Source of the DNA: Roseovarius atlanticus
GTDB lineage: Bacteria; Pseudomonadota; Alphaproteobacteria; Rhodobacterales; Rhodobacteraceae
Length of the DNA: 64,000 nt
Reading direction: 5' to 3'
Assembly (NCBI RefSeq): GCF_001441615.1
Contig: NZ_LAXJ01000028.1
Coordinates: forward strand, 1 to 64,000
Program-made: the position numbers and the translations under genes
Notes under the pieces: model-generated
The model's input: the letters and a program-made list of their open reading frames with translations, nothing else
Told to the model about the DNA's origin: nothing
Database searches by the model: none
In this document: one piece after another, positions 43,666-53,035 of the stretch
Layout of the letters: each line of letters begins with the position of its first letter
Position numbering within the stretch: the first letter of the stretch is position 1

Positions 43666-43955
43666 GACATACATCTAACGGGTTTATTGCCTCGCTTGCG
43701 CTCTTCCTGCTCATTGCAGAACCGGCCCTCGCGCAGAGCATCGATCTCTCCCCGATCCAGAGCCTCTTACAAGGTATCGTCGATGCGCTGACCGGGCCGC
43801 TCGGCGTTGTTATCGCCACGCTCGCCGTTCTAGGCGTCTTCCTAAGCTGGTTCTTCAACATCATCGATCTGCGCCAGGCGCTCTGGGTGCTTGTCGGGAT
43901 CGCCGGTGTTGCCGCCGCTCCTACCATCGTTGCCGCGGTCTTTGGCGGTGGCTGA
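43662..43955 (+). CDS. virB2: VirB2 pilin
   Basis: A 97-residue prepilin with a signal peptide (ending AEPALAQ) and two hydrophobic helices (GPLGVVIATLAVLGVFLSWF; ALWVLVGIAGVAAAPTIVAA). This is the major T4SS pilus subunit. Both ends are coupled with neighbouring genes. Confidence 0.88.
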   Translation: MRHTSNGFIASLALFLLIAEPALAQSIDLSPIQSLLQGIVDALTGPLGVVIATLAVLGVFLSWFFNIIDLRQALWVLVGIAGVAAAPTIVAAVFGGG

Positions 43956-44226
43956 ACGGTCACCCCTTTTTCTCGGCCTCGTGCGGCCGCCGAAGCTTCT
44001 GGGCCTGCCCATCATGTATGCGATGGTCTGGCTCTTCGGCTCGGTGCTCCTGTTCGTCTGGGTCCAGCATATCGCGATACTGGGCGTGGCCGCTCTGCTC
44101 TACCCGGTGCTCTGGAAGGCCGCCGATTGGGATCCGCGTTTTATCGACGTGATGATGACGGCACTGCAGGAGACGCCGCCGACGCGGAACCGCTCCATCC
44201 ATGGCGGGGACAGCTATGCGCCATAG
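43948..44226 (+). CDS. virB3: VirB3 inner-membrane protein
   Basis: The product is about 92 residues, with PLFLGLVRPPKLLGLPIMYA and two helices, typical of VirB3. GTG 43948 is preferred; TTG 43942 is possible. It overlaps virB2 and virB4. It works with VirB4 in pilus assembly. Confidence 0.85.
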   Translation: MAERSPLFLGLVRPPKLLGLPIMYAMVWLFGSVLLFVWVQHIAILGVAALLYPVLWKAADWDPRFIDVMMTALQETPPTRNRSIHGGDSYAP

Positions 44227-46591
44227 TGAAGTTCTCGACGAAGCCCTCGATACCCGGACCATGACGCCGGACTGGTATGCCCGCGAAACCCGCCTCGCGC
44301 ATATGCTTCCTTACGTCAGTCTGGTCGATGACCGAACGGTGCGGACGCGGGTCAACGAGCTCTTCCAGTGCATCCGGCTCGATGGGGTCAACAGCTATAC
44401 GACGGATGATGCCTATCTCGACAAGGTGACCGCGCTCTTTGCCCGGATCATCGCGCAGCTGGGGCCGGAGTTCAGCTACTATGTCCACAAGGTCTCCAAG
44501 GCGATCACGCCGGACCTCGAGCCAGTGCGCGAGGACAGTTTTGCTGGAGAAGTTGACCGCCTCTGGCACGCGAAACTCGAAACCAGCGGCCTGCGCGACA
44601 AGACCCTGACCCTCACGGTGATCCATCGCCCGCCTCCGAAAAGCGTCCTGCCGTTCCTGAACCGCAGCGCGCCGGATCGCCTCAAGGAAGCAACCGAGAA
44701 GCGCCTGCGCCGTCTGGGCGAGGCCGTGAGTGTCTTCCTGGCAGGCCTGACGGAGCTGAATCCGCGCGTGCTAACCGCCAAAAGCGGCGAACTCATCGGC
44801 TTTCTGGGAGCCCTCAACACCGGCCAGGAACTGCCGCTTTATCCGGCGAACACCTTCGGCTTCCTGTCCTTCAACGTCGCCAATACCCGCGTGACGTTTC
44901 AGGGGGATCACTTCGAGCTCTCCGAAGGCGTCGTGGGGCATCGTTACGGCAAGAGTTTCACCATCGGGGAATATTCGGAAGTCACCTCCTGCACCATGTT
45001 CGACATGCTGAACCTGCCCGTCGACATGATCGTCACGCATTCCTTCACACCGATCAATTCGAACCTGATGGCGGGTCGCATCAAGCGGCAAAAACGCCAG
45101 ATGCAGGCCAGCCAGGACGCGGCCCTCTCGCTCATGGAAGCCCTCGACATCGCCGCCGACGATCTCGAGGCCAAACGCCAGAGCTTCGGCGAGCACCACA
45201 TGGTCGTGACGATCTTCTGCGATACACTAGACGAGCTGCAGACCCTCAGCGCCGAGATCGTCAACGCCGCCGCCGCTGAAGGCGTAAAAATGATCGGCGA
45301 GCGCGTGGCCGCCAAAGCGCATTATCTCAGCCAGCATCCCGGCAACCAGCCCAAGCGCGTGCGTGCCAGTGCGATCACCAATCGCAATTTCGCGGATTTC
45401 GCGGCATTCCACCGGACCCAGCTCGGCAAGCCTGCGGAGAAAACCCCTTGGGGCAAGGTCATCACCTATCTGCCCACCCCAGAACAGAGCGCCTATCGGT
45501 TTTCCTATCACGAACAAGGCAGCCCCGACAAAGAACCGACCAGCGGGCATACCCTGATCATGGGGCGACCCGGGTCAGGCAAGTCGGTCCTCTCGGCCTT
45601 CCTCATGACGCAAGCCCGTCGCGCAGAGGCGCGGATCTTCGTCTTCGATTACCGTCTCGGCATGGAGATGGCGGTGCGCGCCAATGGCGGGCGCTACGCA
45701 TCGCTCAAAGCTGGGCAGCCCACAGGCCTCAACCCACTCTGGACTGAAACCGATAGTCGCGGCACTGCCTGGCTCTCGGACTGGCTCGCCACGCTGCTCT
45801 ACCGTGCCGACAAGCCGCTGACGCCTGCGCAGACCAACCGCATCCAGGAAGTGGTGCGCCAGAACGCACAGGCCACGAACCCCGCCTTGCGGAACTGGCG
45901 TGATTTCGCATCGCTGTTCGTTTCGACCGACGATGGCGGCGATCTACACCAGCGATTGCTCGAATGGACCGAAGAGGGCCGCTACGGCTGGATCTTCGGG
46001 CAGACGCTGGAAGATACGTTTTCGCTCGAGGGCGATGTGGTGGGCTTCGATCTCACCGGCATTCTCGACAGCGAGGCCGAGAAGGAACGCATGGCCGTCC
46101 TCTCCTATCTATTCCGACGGGTCGAGCGCGAGATCGAAGACCGCCGCCCCACGATCATCGTGATCGACGAGGCCTGGAAGGCGCTCGACAACGCCTACTT
46201 CGCCGAACGGCTGTCGAACTGGCTCGTGACCGCACGCAAGCAAAACACCGTCGCGGTCATGATGACGCAATACGCCAGCCAGCTCGAGCGCACGCGCACC
46301 GGCAAGACCATCGTCGAAGCGGTGCCGACGCAAATCCTGCTCCCGAACATCCGTGCCCATGCCGCCGACTACGCGATGCTCAATCTCTATGAGAAGGAAC
46401 TCGACGTGCTTCTTAACACCGGCAGCGACAGCCGCCTTGCGCTCATCCGTGACGACCAGGGCTCCATCGTCGTCGATGCCGATTTGAGCGCCCTCGGGCC
46501 CAATCTCACCATCCTCGGCGGCATGGAGAAAGGTGAGACGCTCGTCGGCGCCGATTACCGCGACCGTCCTGATTTCTGGAGGCTTTCATGA
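44201..46591 (+). CDS. virB4: VirB4 T4SS ATPase
   Basis: A 796-residue inner-membrane-associated ATPase. The CagE/TrbE/VirB domain is followed by Walker A GRPGSGKS (about 455) and Walker B TIIVIDEAWKAL. It energises pilus assembly and substrate transfer. ATG 44201 or ATG 44216 may be the start. Its stop overlaps the small lipoprotein start (ATGA). Confidence 0.95.
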   Translation: MAGTAMRHSEVLDEALDTRTMTPDWYARETRLAHMLPYVSLVDDRTVRTRVNELFQCIRLDGVNSYTTDDAYLDKVTALFARIIAQLGPEFSYYVHKVSKAITPDLEPVREDSFAGEVDRLWHAKLETSGLRDKTLTLTVIHRPPPKSVLPFLNRSAPDRLKEATEKRLRRLGEAVSVFLAGLTELNPRVLTAKSGELIGFLGALNTGQELPLYPANTFGFLSFNVANTRVTFQGDHFELSEGVVGHRYGKSFTIGEYSEVTSCTMFDMLNLPVDMIVTHSFTPINSNLMAGRIKRQKRQMQASQDAALSLMEALDIAADDLEAKRQSFGEHHMVVTIFCDTLDELQTLSAEIVNAAAAEGVKMIGERVAAKAHYLSQHPGNQPKRVRASAITNRNFADFAAFHRTQLGKPAEKTPWGKVITYLPTPEQSAYRFSYHEQGSPDKEPTSGHTLIMGRPGSGKSVLSAFLMTQARRAEARIFVFDYRLGMEMAVRANGGRYASLKAGQPTGLNPLWTETDSRGTAWLSDWLATLLYRADKPLTPAQTNRIQEVVRQNAQATNPALRNWRDFASLFVSTDDGGDLHQRLLEWTEEGRYGWIFGQTLEDTFSLEGDVVGFDLTGILDSEAEKERMAVLSYLFRRVEREIEDRRPTIIVIDEAWKALDNAYFAERLSNWLVTARKQNTVAVMMTQYASQLERTRTGKTIVEAVPTQILLPNIRAHAADYAMLNLYEKELDVLLNTGSDSRLALIRDDQGSIVVDADLSALGPNLTILGGMEKGETLVGADYRDRPDFWRLS

Positions 46592-46755
46592 CACGCATTT
46601 TGTTGCTGCTCGCTGCGCTCAGCGCCTTGGCCTCCTGCGCCCAGTACCAGGAACCGCAGGCCAATTGCTTCACCTTCCAGGCCTCGACGGCCGCCGTCGC
46701 GCCGGGCTGCAGTTTCACGCCGCTTGGCGCTCTGGAGGGTGAAGTTGAGGTCTAA
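46588..46755 (+). CDS. Small VirB7-like lipoprotein (55 aa)
   Basis: The frame begins MTRILLLLAALSALASCAQY and ends LGALEGEVEV. It has a signal peptide and lipobox LASC, then two further Cys. It lies between virB4 and a transglycosylase gene with overlaps at both ends. Size and type match the small T4SS lipoproteins that anchor VirB9 (VirB7 role), although the position differs from the classical order. Confidence 0.75.
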   Translation: MTRILLLLAALSALASCAQYQEPQANCFTFQASTAAVAPGCSFTPLGALEGEVEV

Positions 46756-47899
46756 GCTGAGTCATATCCTCGCGCTTTGCCTACTGCCCAGTCTCGCCCT
46801 GTCCCAAGGCGTGCCGACCAATGACACCGGGCTGACTGCGCGCGATATCGTCGAAACAGGCGATCGCGAGGCCGACTTGGCCCTGCAGGCCGACAAGCTC
46901 GCCGTGCGCGAACTCATCGCCGAGATCGAACGCGAGCAGCTGGATACCCTGCAGCGCATCCTCGATGCCCAGACCAGCTTTGGCGGTCAGGGCCTGCCGG
47001 CTATGGTCTCGGGGCTGGAGAACGGCAGCGGTGATCCCGCACGTTCTGTCGAAGCCGTCTATGGAAATGCCGAGATCGATCCCAATCCCGGCGGCGCGCA
47101 GATGTTCGGGGATGCCGCCGAGAATATCGAGCAGCTCATCATCCGCGTGGCCCAGGAGACCGGCGGGTTTGCAGGCGTGGCGCGCGCGGGTCTCTCGCCG
47201 GTCCAATGGCGCGCCCTGCTGCAGGCGTTGATCTGGCAGGAAAGCCGCTTCACCATCAGCGCCCGGTCTCCGGTCGGCGCCTTCGGCCTCACCCAGATCA
47301 TGCCCGGCACCGCGAGCGATCTCGGCATCAATCCAGAATACTATAATAGCCCCTACCTGCAGGTGCATGGTGGCGCGCGCTATCTCGCGACCCAACTCAA
47401 CACCTTCGACGGAAATATCATCAACGCGCTCGCGGCCTACAACGCCGGACCCGGTCGCGTGTTCGAATATGGTGGGGTGCCGCCTTTCGCTGAGACCCAG
47501 AACTACGTCACGGTCATCCCCGAACGCTACAACCTCTACCTGAGCCGCATCGGTGGGATCGAAGCGCTCGGCACGATCGATCCCGCGCTTCTCGCCAATG
47601 CCAACCTCTCGTTTACCGGGCATGGCGCGGCCTTCTATGGAAGCAATTCCCCTGCGGCGATCCGGCAGGCCGCCCTGCGCATTGCGGACATCGTCGAGCG
47701 GATTTCCACAACCGAAGATGTGCAGGAAAGCATCGCGCTCAACACCTACGCCCGCGCCGAACTCGTGCGTCTCGTCGCTGCCCGCATCCGGCTGCAGGCG
47801 GCGCGAACCCGCGTGCTCTCGGCAGCGGAGCTGGCGCAGGCCAGCGCCCGCATGGCCGAAGACGCGTTCATGGATTTTAAGATCAGGGAGATTGACTGA
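46739..47899 (+). CDS. Second lytic transglycosylase in the virB operon
   Basis: The product is about 386 residues with a signal peptide (SHILALCLLPSLALSQG), an N-terminal helical region and an SLT domain (catalytic Glu in ALIWQESRFTI; GAFGLTQIMPGTA; ALAAYNAGPGRV). A C-terminal helical tail of about 120 residues follows. GTG 46739 has GGAGG just upstream. It could be a specialised wall hydrolase for the T4SS channel. Two SLT enzymes in one virB operon is notable. Confidence 0.87.
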   Translation: MKLRSKLSHILALCLLPSLALSQGVPTNDTGLTARDIVETGDREADLALQADKLAVRELIAEIEREQLDTLQRILDAQTSFGGQGLPAMVSGLENGSGDPARSVEAVYGNAEIDPNPGGAQMFGDAAENIEQLIIRVAQETGGFAGVARAGLSPVQWRALLQALIWQESRFTISARSPVGAFGLTQIMPGTASDLGINPEYYNSPYLQVHGGARYLATQLNTFDGNIINALAAYNAGPGRVFEYGGVPPFAETQNYVTVIPERYNLYLSRIGGIEALGTIDPALLANANLSFTGHGAAFYGSNSPAAIRQAALRIADIVERISTTEDVQESIALNTYARAELVRLVAARIRLQAARTRVLSAAELAQASARMAEDAFMDFKIREID

Positions 47900-48708
47900 T
47901 GGGACGTTTGCTCATGAGAACGGCCTTGGCCACGACACTCGGGATTGGCCTGCATCTCGGCAGCCTGTCCCCTTCCCTGGCGCAAGGCGTGCCAGTCGTC
48001 GACACCCAGAACATCGCGCAAAATATCCAGCAGCTCCGGCAGATGATCGAAGACGAGATCCTGCAAAATGAGCAGCTGACGCAGCTCCGCGAACAGCTTG
48101 CGACACTCACGGACCAACTTGGCGAATTGCAACGCACCTATGAAGCGCTCACCCGGCTTGCCGAACTGCCGGAAATCATCCGCACCGAGATGGAGGACGA
48201 GCTGAACGGCCTGCTCGACCAGGAGTTCGGCGACATCCTTGCCACCATCGAGGCCATCAAGACGGGGGATTTCTCGGGGCTCTCCGGCTCAGGCGCGGGC
48301 GAGATCGAAACCCAGATGGATCGAGTGCTGGCCGATCTCGGCTTTGACGAAGATACACTTTCTGAAATGGCGACCAGCGGCAATCCCGGGGCCAATCGCG
48401 TGGCGACGCAAGCCACGACCGGCGCGCTCGTCTCGGCGGCGGCCCAGAACAGTTACGAGGATGCTGGCCAATCGCTCGAACGGGTCGACCGTCTCGTCGG
48501 GCTGATCGATGACATGGATGAACTGAAGGAAAGCGTCGATCTTAACACGCGCGTGACGGCGGAACTGGCGATCGCGCTCGTTGCCATGTGGCAGCTCGAA
48601 GCGGTGCAAACCGTGGGCGACGGCACGGGCGGCATCATCGATGCCGCCACAATTGCCGAGGAGCAGCGCTTCATGGATTTCACCTTGCCGGACCTGCGGG
48701 CAGACTGA
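47899..48708 (+). CDS. virB5: VirB5-like pilus-tip/secretion protein
   Basis: A 269-residue protein with a signal peptide (ending SPSLAQG) and long coiled-coil helices (TQNIAQNIQQLRQMIEDEI, QLREQLATLTDQLGELQRTY). This matches VirB5/TrbJ-type proteins. Its ATG overlaps the previous stop by one base (TGATG). Confidence 0.82.
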   Translation: MGRLLMRTALATTLGIGLHLGSLSPSLAQGVPVVDTQNIAQNIQQLRQMIEDEILQNEQLTQLREQLATLTDQLGELQRTYEALTRLAELPEIIRTEMEDELNGLLDQEFGDILATIEAIKTGDFSGLSGSGAGEIETQMDRVLADLGFDEDTLSEMATSGNPGANRVATQATTGALVSAAAQNSYEDAGQSLERVDRLVGLIDDMDELKESVDLNTRVTAELAIALVAMWQLEAVQTVGDGTGGIIDAATIAEEQRFMDFTLPDLRAD

Positions 48709-48724
48709 TCAAGGGTTGTGACGC

Positions 48725-49378
48725 GTGGCGAGTGAACAGGACATCATCGAAGAAGAGCTGGTCTATGGTGCCCTGCGCCGCGAACGGCTCTGGCAGCGGC
48801 TTGGGCTCATCGGCTTGATCTTCGGCATCCTCGGATGCCTGAGCGCGGCGGCTGTAGCGATCCTCGATGTCGATCCTCCCCCGGTGGTTGTGCCCTATGA
48901 TCCTGAAACGGGCTTTGCCCTGCCCGAAGCCTCAGTGGGCGCGACTTCTGTCACAGCTAATCAAGCCATCATTGAAGCAGAAGTCTTCCGCTACGTGACC
49001 GACCGTGAGGTCTACAACCAGCTCGATAACGATCTGCGCATCCGCAGTGTTCTGCGCCGGTCGGACGGGGCGGCCGAGAGCGGGTTACGCCAGATCTGGA
49101 ACAGCGCCAATGAGACCTATCCACCGACGGTCTATGGCCCCAATGCCCGGCTCGATGTGGAAATCCTCAGCATCAACCGCATCGGAACCAACCGCGCGAC
49201 GGTCCGCCTGCGCAAGCGTCTGACCTCCATCAACGGCACCCAGACCGGGCTCTTCACCGCCACGCTTCTCTTCGAGTTCCGTCCCGAGACCCGCCGCTCC
49301 ATCGATGAGGTCTGGACCAATCCCTTCGGCTTCACCGTGCTCGAATATTCCATCCGCTCCGACAGATTGGAGAATTGA
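48725..49378 (+). CDS. virB8: VirB8 T4SS assembly factor
   Basis: A 217-residue bitopic inner-membrane protein: a short cytoplasmic part, one helix (LIGLIFGILGCLSAAAVAIL) and a periplasmic NTF2-like domain (YVTDREVYNQLDNDLR, TNPFGFTVLEYSI). It nucleates the inner-membrane complex. The start is GTG 48725. Confidence 0.9.
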   Translation: MASEQDIIEEELVYGALRRERLWQRLGLIGLIFGILGCLSAAAVAILDVDPPPVVVPYDPETGFALPEASVGATSVTANQAIIEAEVFRYVTDREVYNQLDNDLRIRSVLRRSDGAAESGLRQIWNSANETYPPTVYGPNARLDVEILSINRIGTNRATVRLRKRLTSINGTQTGLFTATLLFEFRPETRRSIDEVWTNPFGFTVLEYSIRSDRLEN

Positions 49379-49380
49379 CC

Positions 49381-50076
49381 GTGTTTCGCTTCAGCCTGTT
49401 CGCTTTCTGGATGGCCCTCCTGCCGGACCTCGCCTTCGCCGAAGCCATCCCGCGCGGCGGGCCCAATGACAACCGGGTGCGCTTGGCCACCTACCAGGAA
49501 GCCCAGGTTTACCGTCTGAGCGTTTCGCTCACCCATGTCACCACGGTCGAGTTCGGCGAAGGCGAGAGCATCCGCTCGATCATTGCGGGCGACACGGAAG
49601 GCTTCGAGATCGATGGCGTGCCGGGCGGTCAGGCCTTCGCGATCAAACCCGTCGCGCGCGAGGTTCATACCAACGTAACGGTCTACACGAACCGGCGAAG
49701 CTATTACTTCAACGTCCAGGAGACCCGCAGCCCGACCTTCTACGTGGTACAGTTCCGCTATCCCGACGACCACACGCGCAAGGGCCGTGCCATCGCGGCA
49801 CAAGCGCCGAACTACAATTACGGGGCCAGCGCGCGCACCGAATTCACACCCATCCGTGTCTGGGATGATGGAACCTTTACGTATTTCGAATTCCCGCGGA
49901 ACGCGCCGGCGCCCGCGATCTTCCGTTACGCAAATGGCCGTGAGCGGACGGTCAACACGCAGGCCACTGAGGATGGCGTGATCCGGGTCTCGGGGCTGAA
50001 CCGGCAATGGGTGCTGCGGATCGGGGAAGAGGTGGTCTGTATCGAGGCCACACCGCCGGCGGGGGTTGGATCATGA
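49381..50076 (+). CDS. virB9: VirB9 outer-membrane core component
   Basis: An exported protein of about 231 residues with a signal peptide ending LAFAEA and the VirB9/TrbG pattern (SYYFNVQETRSPTFYVVQFRY cut short here; PIRVWDDGTFTYFEF; near the end LNRQWVLRIGEEVVCI). GTG 49381 follows GGAG and the VirB8 stop. It forms the outer-membrane core with VirB7 and VirB10. Confidence 0.9.
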   Translation: MFRFSLFAFWMALLPDLAFAEAIPRGGPNDNRVRLATYQEAQVYRLSVSLTHVTTVEFGEGESIRSIIAGDTEGFEIDGVPGGQAFAIKPVAREVHTNVTVYTNRRSYYFNVQETRSPTFYVVQFRYPDDHTRKGRAIAAQAPNYNYGASARTEFTPIRVWDDGTFTYFEFPRNAPAPAIFRYANGRERTVNTQATEDGVIRVSGLNRQWVLRIGEEVVCIEATPPAGVGS

Positions 50077-51452
50077 GCGACGCCGGAAACACAGATCTCG
50101 AAAAACGTCTCGCTGCTCTCGAACAAGGCAAAGGAACAGGTCGACTCGCTGCCCCGCGGCGCTCACTGCTGCTCGCTTTGGTCGTCATCCTCGTGATCGG
50201 CGCGGGCGGTGCCCTATTCTATCTCCTCTCCCAACCCGAAGAAGAGGAAGCCCTGCCCACGGCCACGCCGGACGTGTTCCAAAACGAAGGCGACGGGTTT
50301 GGCGCGATCGAAACCCTGCTCCCTCCGGAAACTGAAGAGGTCGTTGTTGCACCGGAACCGGGGGAGCCGAATTCCGAGCTTCTAGCGCAGCTCGCCGCCC
50401 TTCAGGCCCAGATCGAGGAATTGCGCAACGCGCCAGAACCAGTGGTCGAAGAAGACACGACTGCCGCCGAAGCCATCGATGCGCTGACCGCCCAGATTGC
50501 CGCCCTGCAGTCCGCCTCGGAAGCCGCGCAACAGCAGTTTCGCGACGAGCTCACAGCGCGCGATCGCGAGCTGGAGCAACTCCGCATGGATCTCGAGCTG
50601 GCCCAGCTCGAAGCCAACCGCCCCCTTCCGGCACCCGTCGGTCCCACCGAGGACGAGTTGCGGGCGCGGGAAGAAGAACGCATGCTCCTCGAGGAGGAAG
50701 CAAGACGGCTTGCGGACCTCGAGCGCCGCGCAGCCGAGGAACGCGCATTTCAGCAAAGCCGCATCACCTCGCCCACCATCGCCTTTGGCGGTACTTCGGG
50801 CGCTAATGAGACGGCTCTGTCCGAACGCACTTTCGGAGAGGTGACGGATTTCGTGCTGAACGGCGCGCTGCCCACGTCGGTCACGCAGGCCGAGGTTATC
50901 GCCAATCCGTCGAACACCATTGTCCAGGGCACGATGATCCAGGCCGTCATGGAAACCGCTCTCGACAGCTCTCTGCCCGGCCAGACCCGCGCCGTGGTCT
51001 CCGAAGACGTCTTCAGCTTCGACGGTTCCCGGCTCCTGATCCCACGCGGCTCCCGTCTTATCGGGCGCTATCGATCCGGCGTTGATATCGCACAACGTCG
51101 GGTCACGATCGCCTGGGATCGGATCGTCCTGCCCGACAACCAGACCGTCCAGATCAGTTCCTTCGGAGGAGACGAACTTGGCCGCTCCGGTGTGACCGGC
51201 TTTGTCGATACCAGATTTGACGAGCGTTTTGGCTCTGCCGCGCTGATCTCTCTGATATCCGCCGCGCCGAACGCCGCCGCCTCCAATGTCGAAGGCGAGA
51301 CTGCCGCCGACGTTCTCGAAGACTTGGGCGATGATCTCGCCGATGCCACCGACAGCGTCATTGGCGACTACCTTTCGATCGGACCCGTCATCTATGTCGA
51401 CCAGGGCGCGCGCGTCACGGTGATGGTCGACCGCGATTTGGAGATATTCTGA
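50073..51452 (+). CDS. virB10: VirB10 core complex component
   Basis: A 459-residue protein with a cytoplasmic N-terminus, one helix (LLLALVVILVIGAGGALFYL), a Pro/Glu-rich and coiled-coil middle region (QAQIEELRNAPEP, ARDRELEQLRMDLEL) and a C-terminal TrbI/VirB10 domain (GTMIQAVMETALDS, LLIPRGSRLIGRY). It links ATPases to the outer membrane. ATG 50073 overlaps the virB9 stop. Confidence 0.93.
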   Translation: MSDAGNTDLEKRLAALEQGKGTGRLAAPRRSLLLALVVILVIGAGGALFYLLSQPEEEEALPTATPDVFQNEGDGFGAIETLLPPETEEVVVAPEPGEPNSELLAQLAALQAQIEELRNAPEPVVEEDTTAAEAIDALTAQIAALQSASEAAQQQFRDELTARDRELEQLRMDLELAQLEANRPLPAPVGPTEDELRAREEERMLLEEEARRLADLERRAAEERAFQQSRITSPTIAFGGTSGANETALSERTFGEVTDFVLNGALPTSVTQAEVIANPSNTIVQGTMIQAVMETALDSSLPGQTRAVVSEDVFSFDGSRLLIPRGSRLIGRYRSGVDIAQRRVTIAWDRIVLPDNQTVQISSFGGDELGRSGVTGFVDTRFDERFGSAALISLISAAPNAAASNVEGETAADVLEDLGDDLADATDSVIGDYLSIGPVIYVDQGARVTVMVDRDLEIF

Positions 51453-51456
51453 GCCC

Positions 51457-52443
51457 ATGTCGCTGAGCTATCTCCAGACCTCGCTTGATCGGATCGACGC
51501 CGCCGCCCGCGACGATGTCATCGAGATCTGCATCAATCCCGACGGGACCTGTTGGGGCGAATTCCAGGGCGATCACTTCATGCGGAAACTAGACCAGATG
51601 CTGACCGCAACCGACGTGAAGGACCTCGGCAACCAGATCGCCTCCTCCGCCAACACCACGATGAGCAAGGACCGCCCCATCGTCTCGGTCTCGATCACCT
51701 ACAAGGGTCGCCCGATCCGCGCACAGGTCATCACCCCGCCCGCCGTGCTCTCAGCCATGTCGATCAGCTTGCGGTTCTTTTCCAGCCTGCCGCTCGACGG
51801 GATCGCGCTCGATTTCCTCTACGGCAAGGAACGCAAACTCGAGGAACTGCGCCTCGAGAAAACCCAGGAACTGCGCGAGGTCGTGACGGCGGGCGTCATC
51901 GACGATGCCCTGGCCTTCTGCGTCGACAACAAGCTCAACATGATCGTCTCCGGCGGCACCTCCACCGGCAAGACGGTCGCTGCGCGGAAGATCCTCTCCC
52001 ACGTGCCGTCCGAGGAACGCATCGTCACCATCGAGGAAGCGGCTGAGCTTCTGCCGACTCAGCCAAATGCCGTGACTCTCATCGCCAATCGCGACGCGGA
52101 GTTCCAGACCGCCGATGTGCTGCTCACCGCAACGCTGCGGATGCGCCCCGACCGGATCATCCTCGGCGAGGTGCGCGGCGAGGAGGCCATGACCTTTCTC
52201 GAAGCCATCAACACCGGCCATGGCGGGTCCATGACCACGCTGCACGCTGAGACCCCGCAACTGGCCGTGCAGCGGCTCGCGATCGCGGCACTCAAGACCG
52301 AGATCCCGATGACCTATTCGGACATGATCCAGTACATCAAGAACTCCATCGATGTGATCATCCAGGCCGGTCGCCACGACGGCAAGCGCGGCATCACCGA
52401 ATTCTACCTCCCCGGCGCAACCGAGATTGGAGCCTCCGAATGA
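51457..52443 (+). CDS. virB11: VirB11 hexameric ATPase
   Basis: A 328-residue ATPase with Walker A GGTSTGKT, the Asp box/Walker B (PDRIILGEVRGEEA) and a His box (GHGGSMTTLHA). It drives secretion and pilus steps with VirB4 and VirD4. Its stop overlaps the next small gene by four bases. Confidence 0.95.
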   Translation: MSLSYLQTSLDRIDAAARDDVIEICINPDGTCWGEFQGDHFMRKLDQMLTATDVKDLGNQIASSANTTMSKDRPIVSVSITYKGRPIRAQVITPPAVLSAMSISLRFFSSLPLDGIALDFLYGKERKLEELRLEKTQELREVVTAGVIDDALAFCVDNKLNMIVSGGTSTGKTVAARKILSHVPSEERIVTIEEAAELLPTQPNAVTLIANRDAEFQTADVLLTATLRMRPDRIILGEVRGEEAMTFLEAINTGHGGSMTTLHAETPQLAVQRLAIAALKTEIPMTYSDMIQYIKNSIDVIIQAGRHDGKRGITEFYLPGATEIGASE

Positions 52444-52628
52444 AAACTTTTGAGTATGACGTCCTGTTCTTCCAGGTGAAGAAGCAAAAGGACTACGACG
52501 CGATGCGAAGTGCCTTAAATGAGCGCGGCGCGGAGGGGTGGGAAGTCATCACCGCCGAGGCAGGAGACTACGGTTACACCACGTTCTTGAAGCGCGAGAC
52601 TGCTGGTACGAAGGCGGCATCAGAATGA
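52440..52628 (+). CDS. DUF4177-type small protein
   Basis: A 62-residue protein with the compact DUF4177 pattern (YDVLFFQVKK, LNERGAEGWEVITAEAGDYG). Function unknown. It overlaps virB11 and the next gene by four bases, so it is part of the operon. Confidence 0.75.
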   Translation: MKTFEYDVLFFQVKKQKDYDAMRSALNERGAEGWEVITAEAGDYGYTTFLKRETAGTKAASE

Positions 52629-53029
52629 TGCGAGCCGTTGCAATCGGAAGCCTGCTCGTCGTTCTTGGCGCAACCGCTGGCGTCGCTGAACGGAACCTAA
52701 TCCCAACGCTCGACAACGAGCCAGATGTTTGTCCCGACCAGCCTCCAGAGCCACAGTGGATGAAAGATATCGATGTACGCGAGGGCCACAAACGGCTGCT
52801 GATTCAGCAAATCTACCGAGCACAAAGCATGCAACGCATCGTTGAAGCCCAAAGCTGTGAATGTCCAACGCGGTATCCTTCTTGGAAGACAGCCGAAGGC
52901 GTCTTCGTCGAGCATTTCGCCGCATCTGAATACTGGGACATCGTGGAAGCGACGTCCCAATACCGGCGCCAAGCAAATGAGATTCGACGCGAAGCCATGC
53001 CAATCTGCGAAGCCGCCGGGAACTGGTAG
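52625..53029 (+). CDS. Exported Cys-containing T4SS-operon protein, unknown
   Basis: A 134-residue product with a signal peptide (MMRAVAIGSLLVVLGATAGVA) and several cysteines (VCPDQPPEP, AQSCECPTRYPSW, PICEAAGNW). Probably periplasmic. It sits between virB11 and virB6. It may be an entry-exclusion or assembly protein; the family is not known to me. Confidence 0.7.
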   Translation: MMRAVAIGSLLVVLGATAGVAERNLIPTLDNEPDVCPDQPPEPQWMKDIDVREGHKRLLIQQIYRAQSMQRIVEAQSCECPTRYPSWKTAEGVFVEHFAASEYWDIVEATSQYRRQANEIRREAMPICEAAGNW

Positions 53030-53035
53030 GTCTCC

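Noticed and set aside
50382..51458. 358-codon open frame on the minus strand
   Set aside because: Antisense to virB10.
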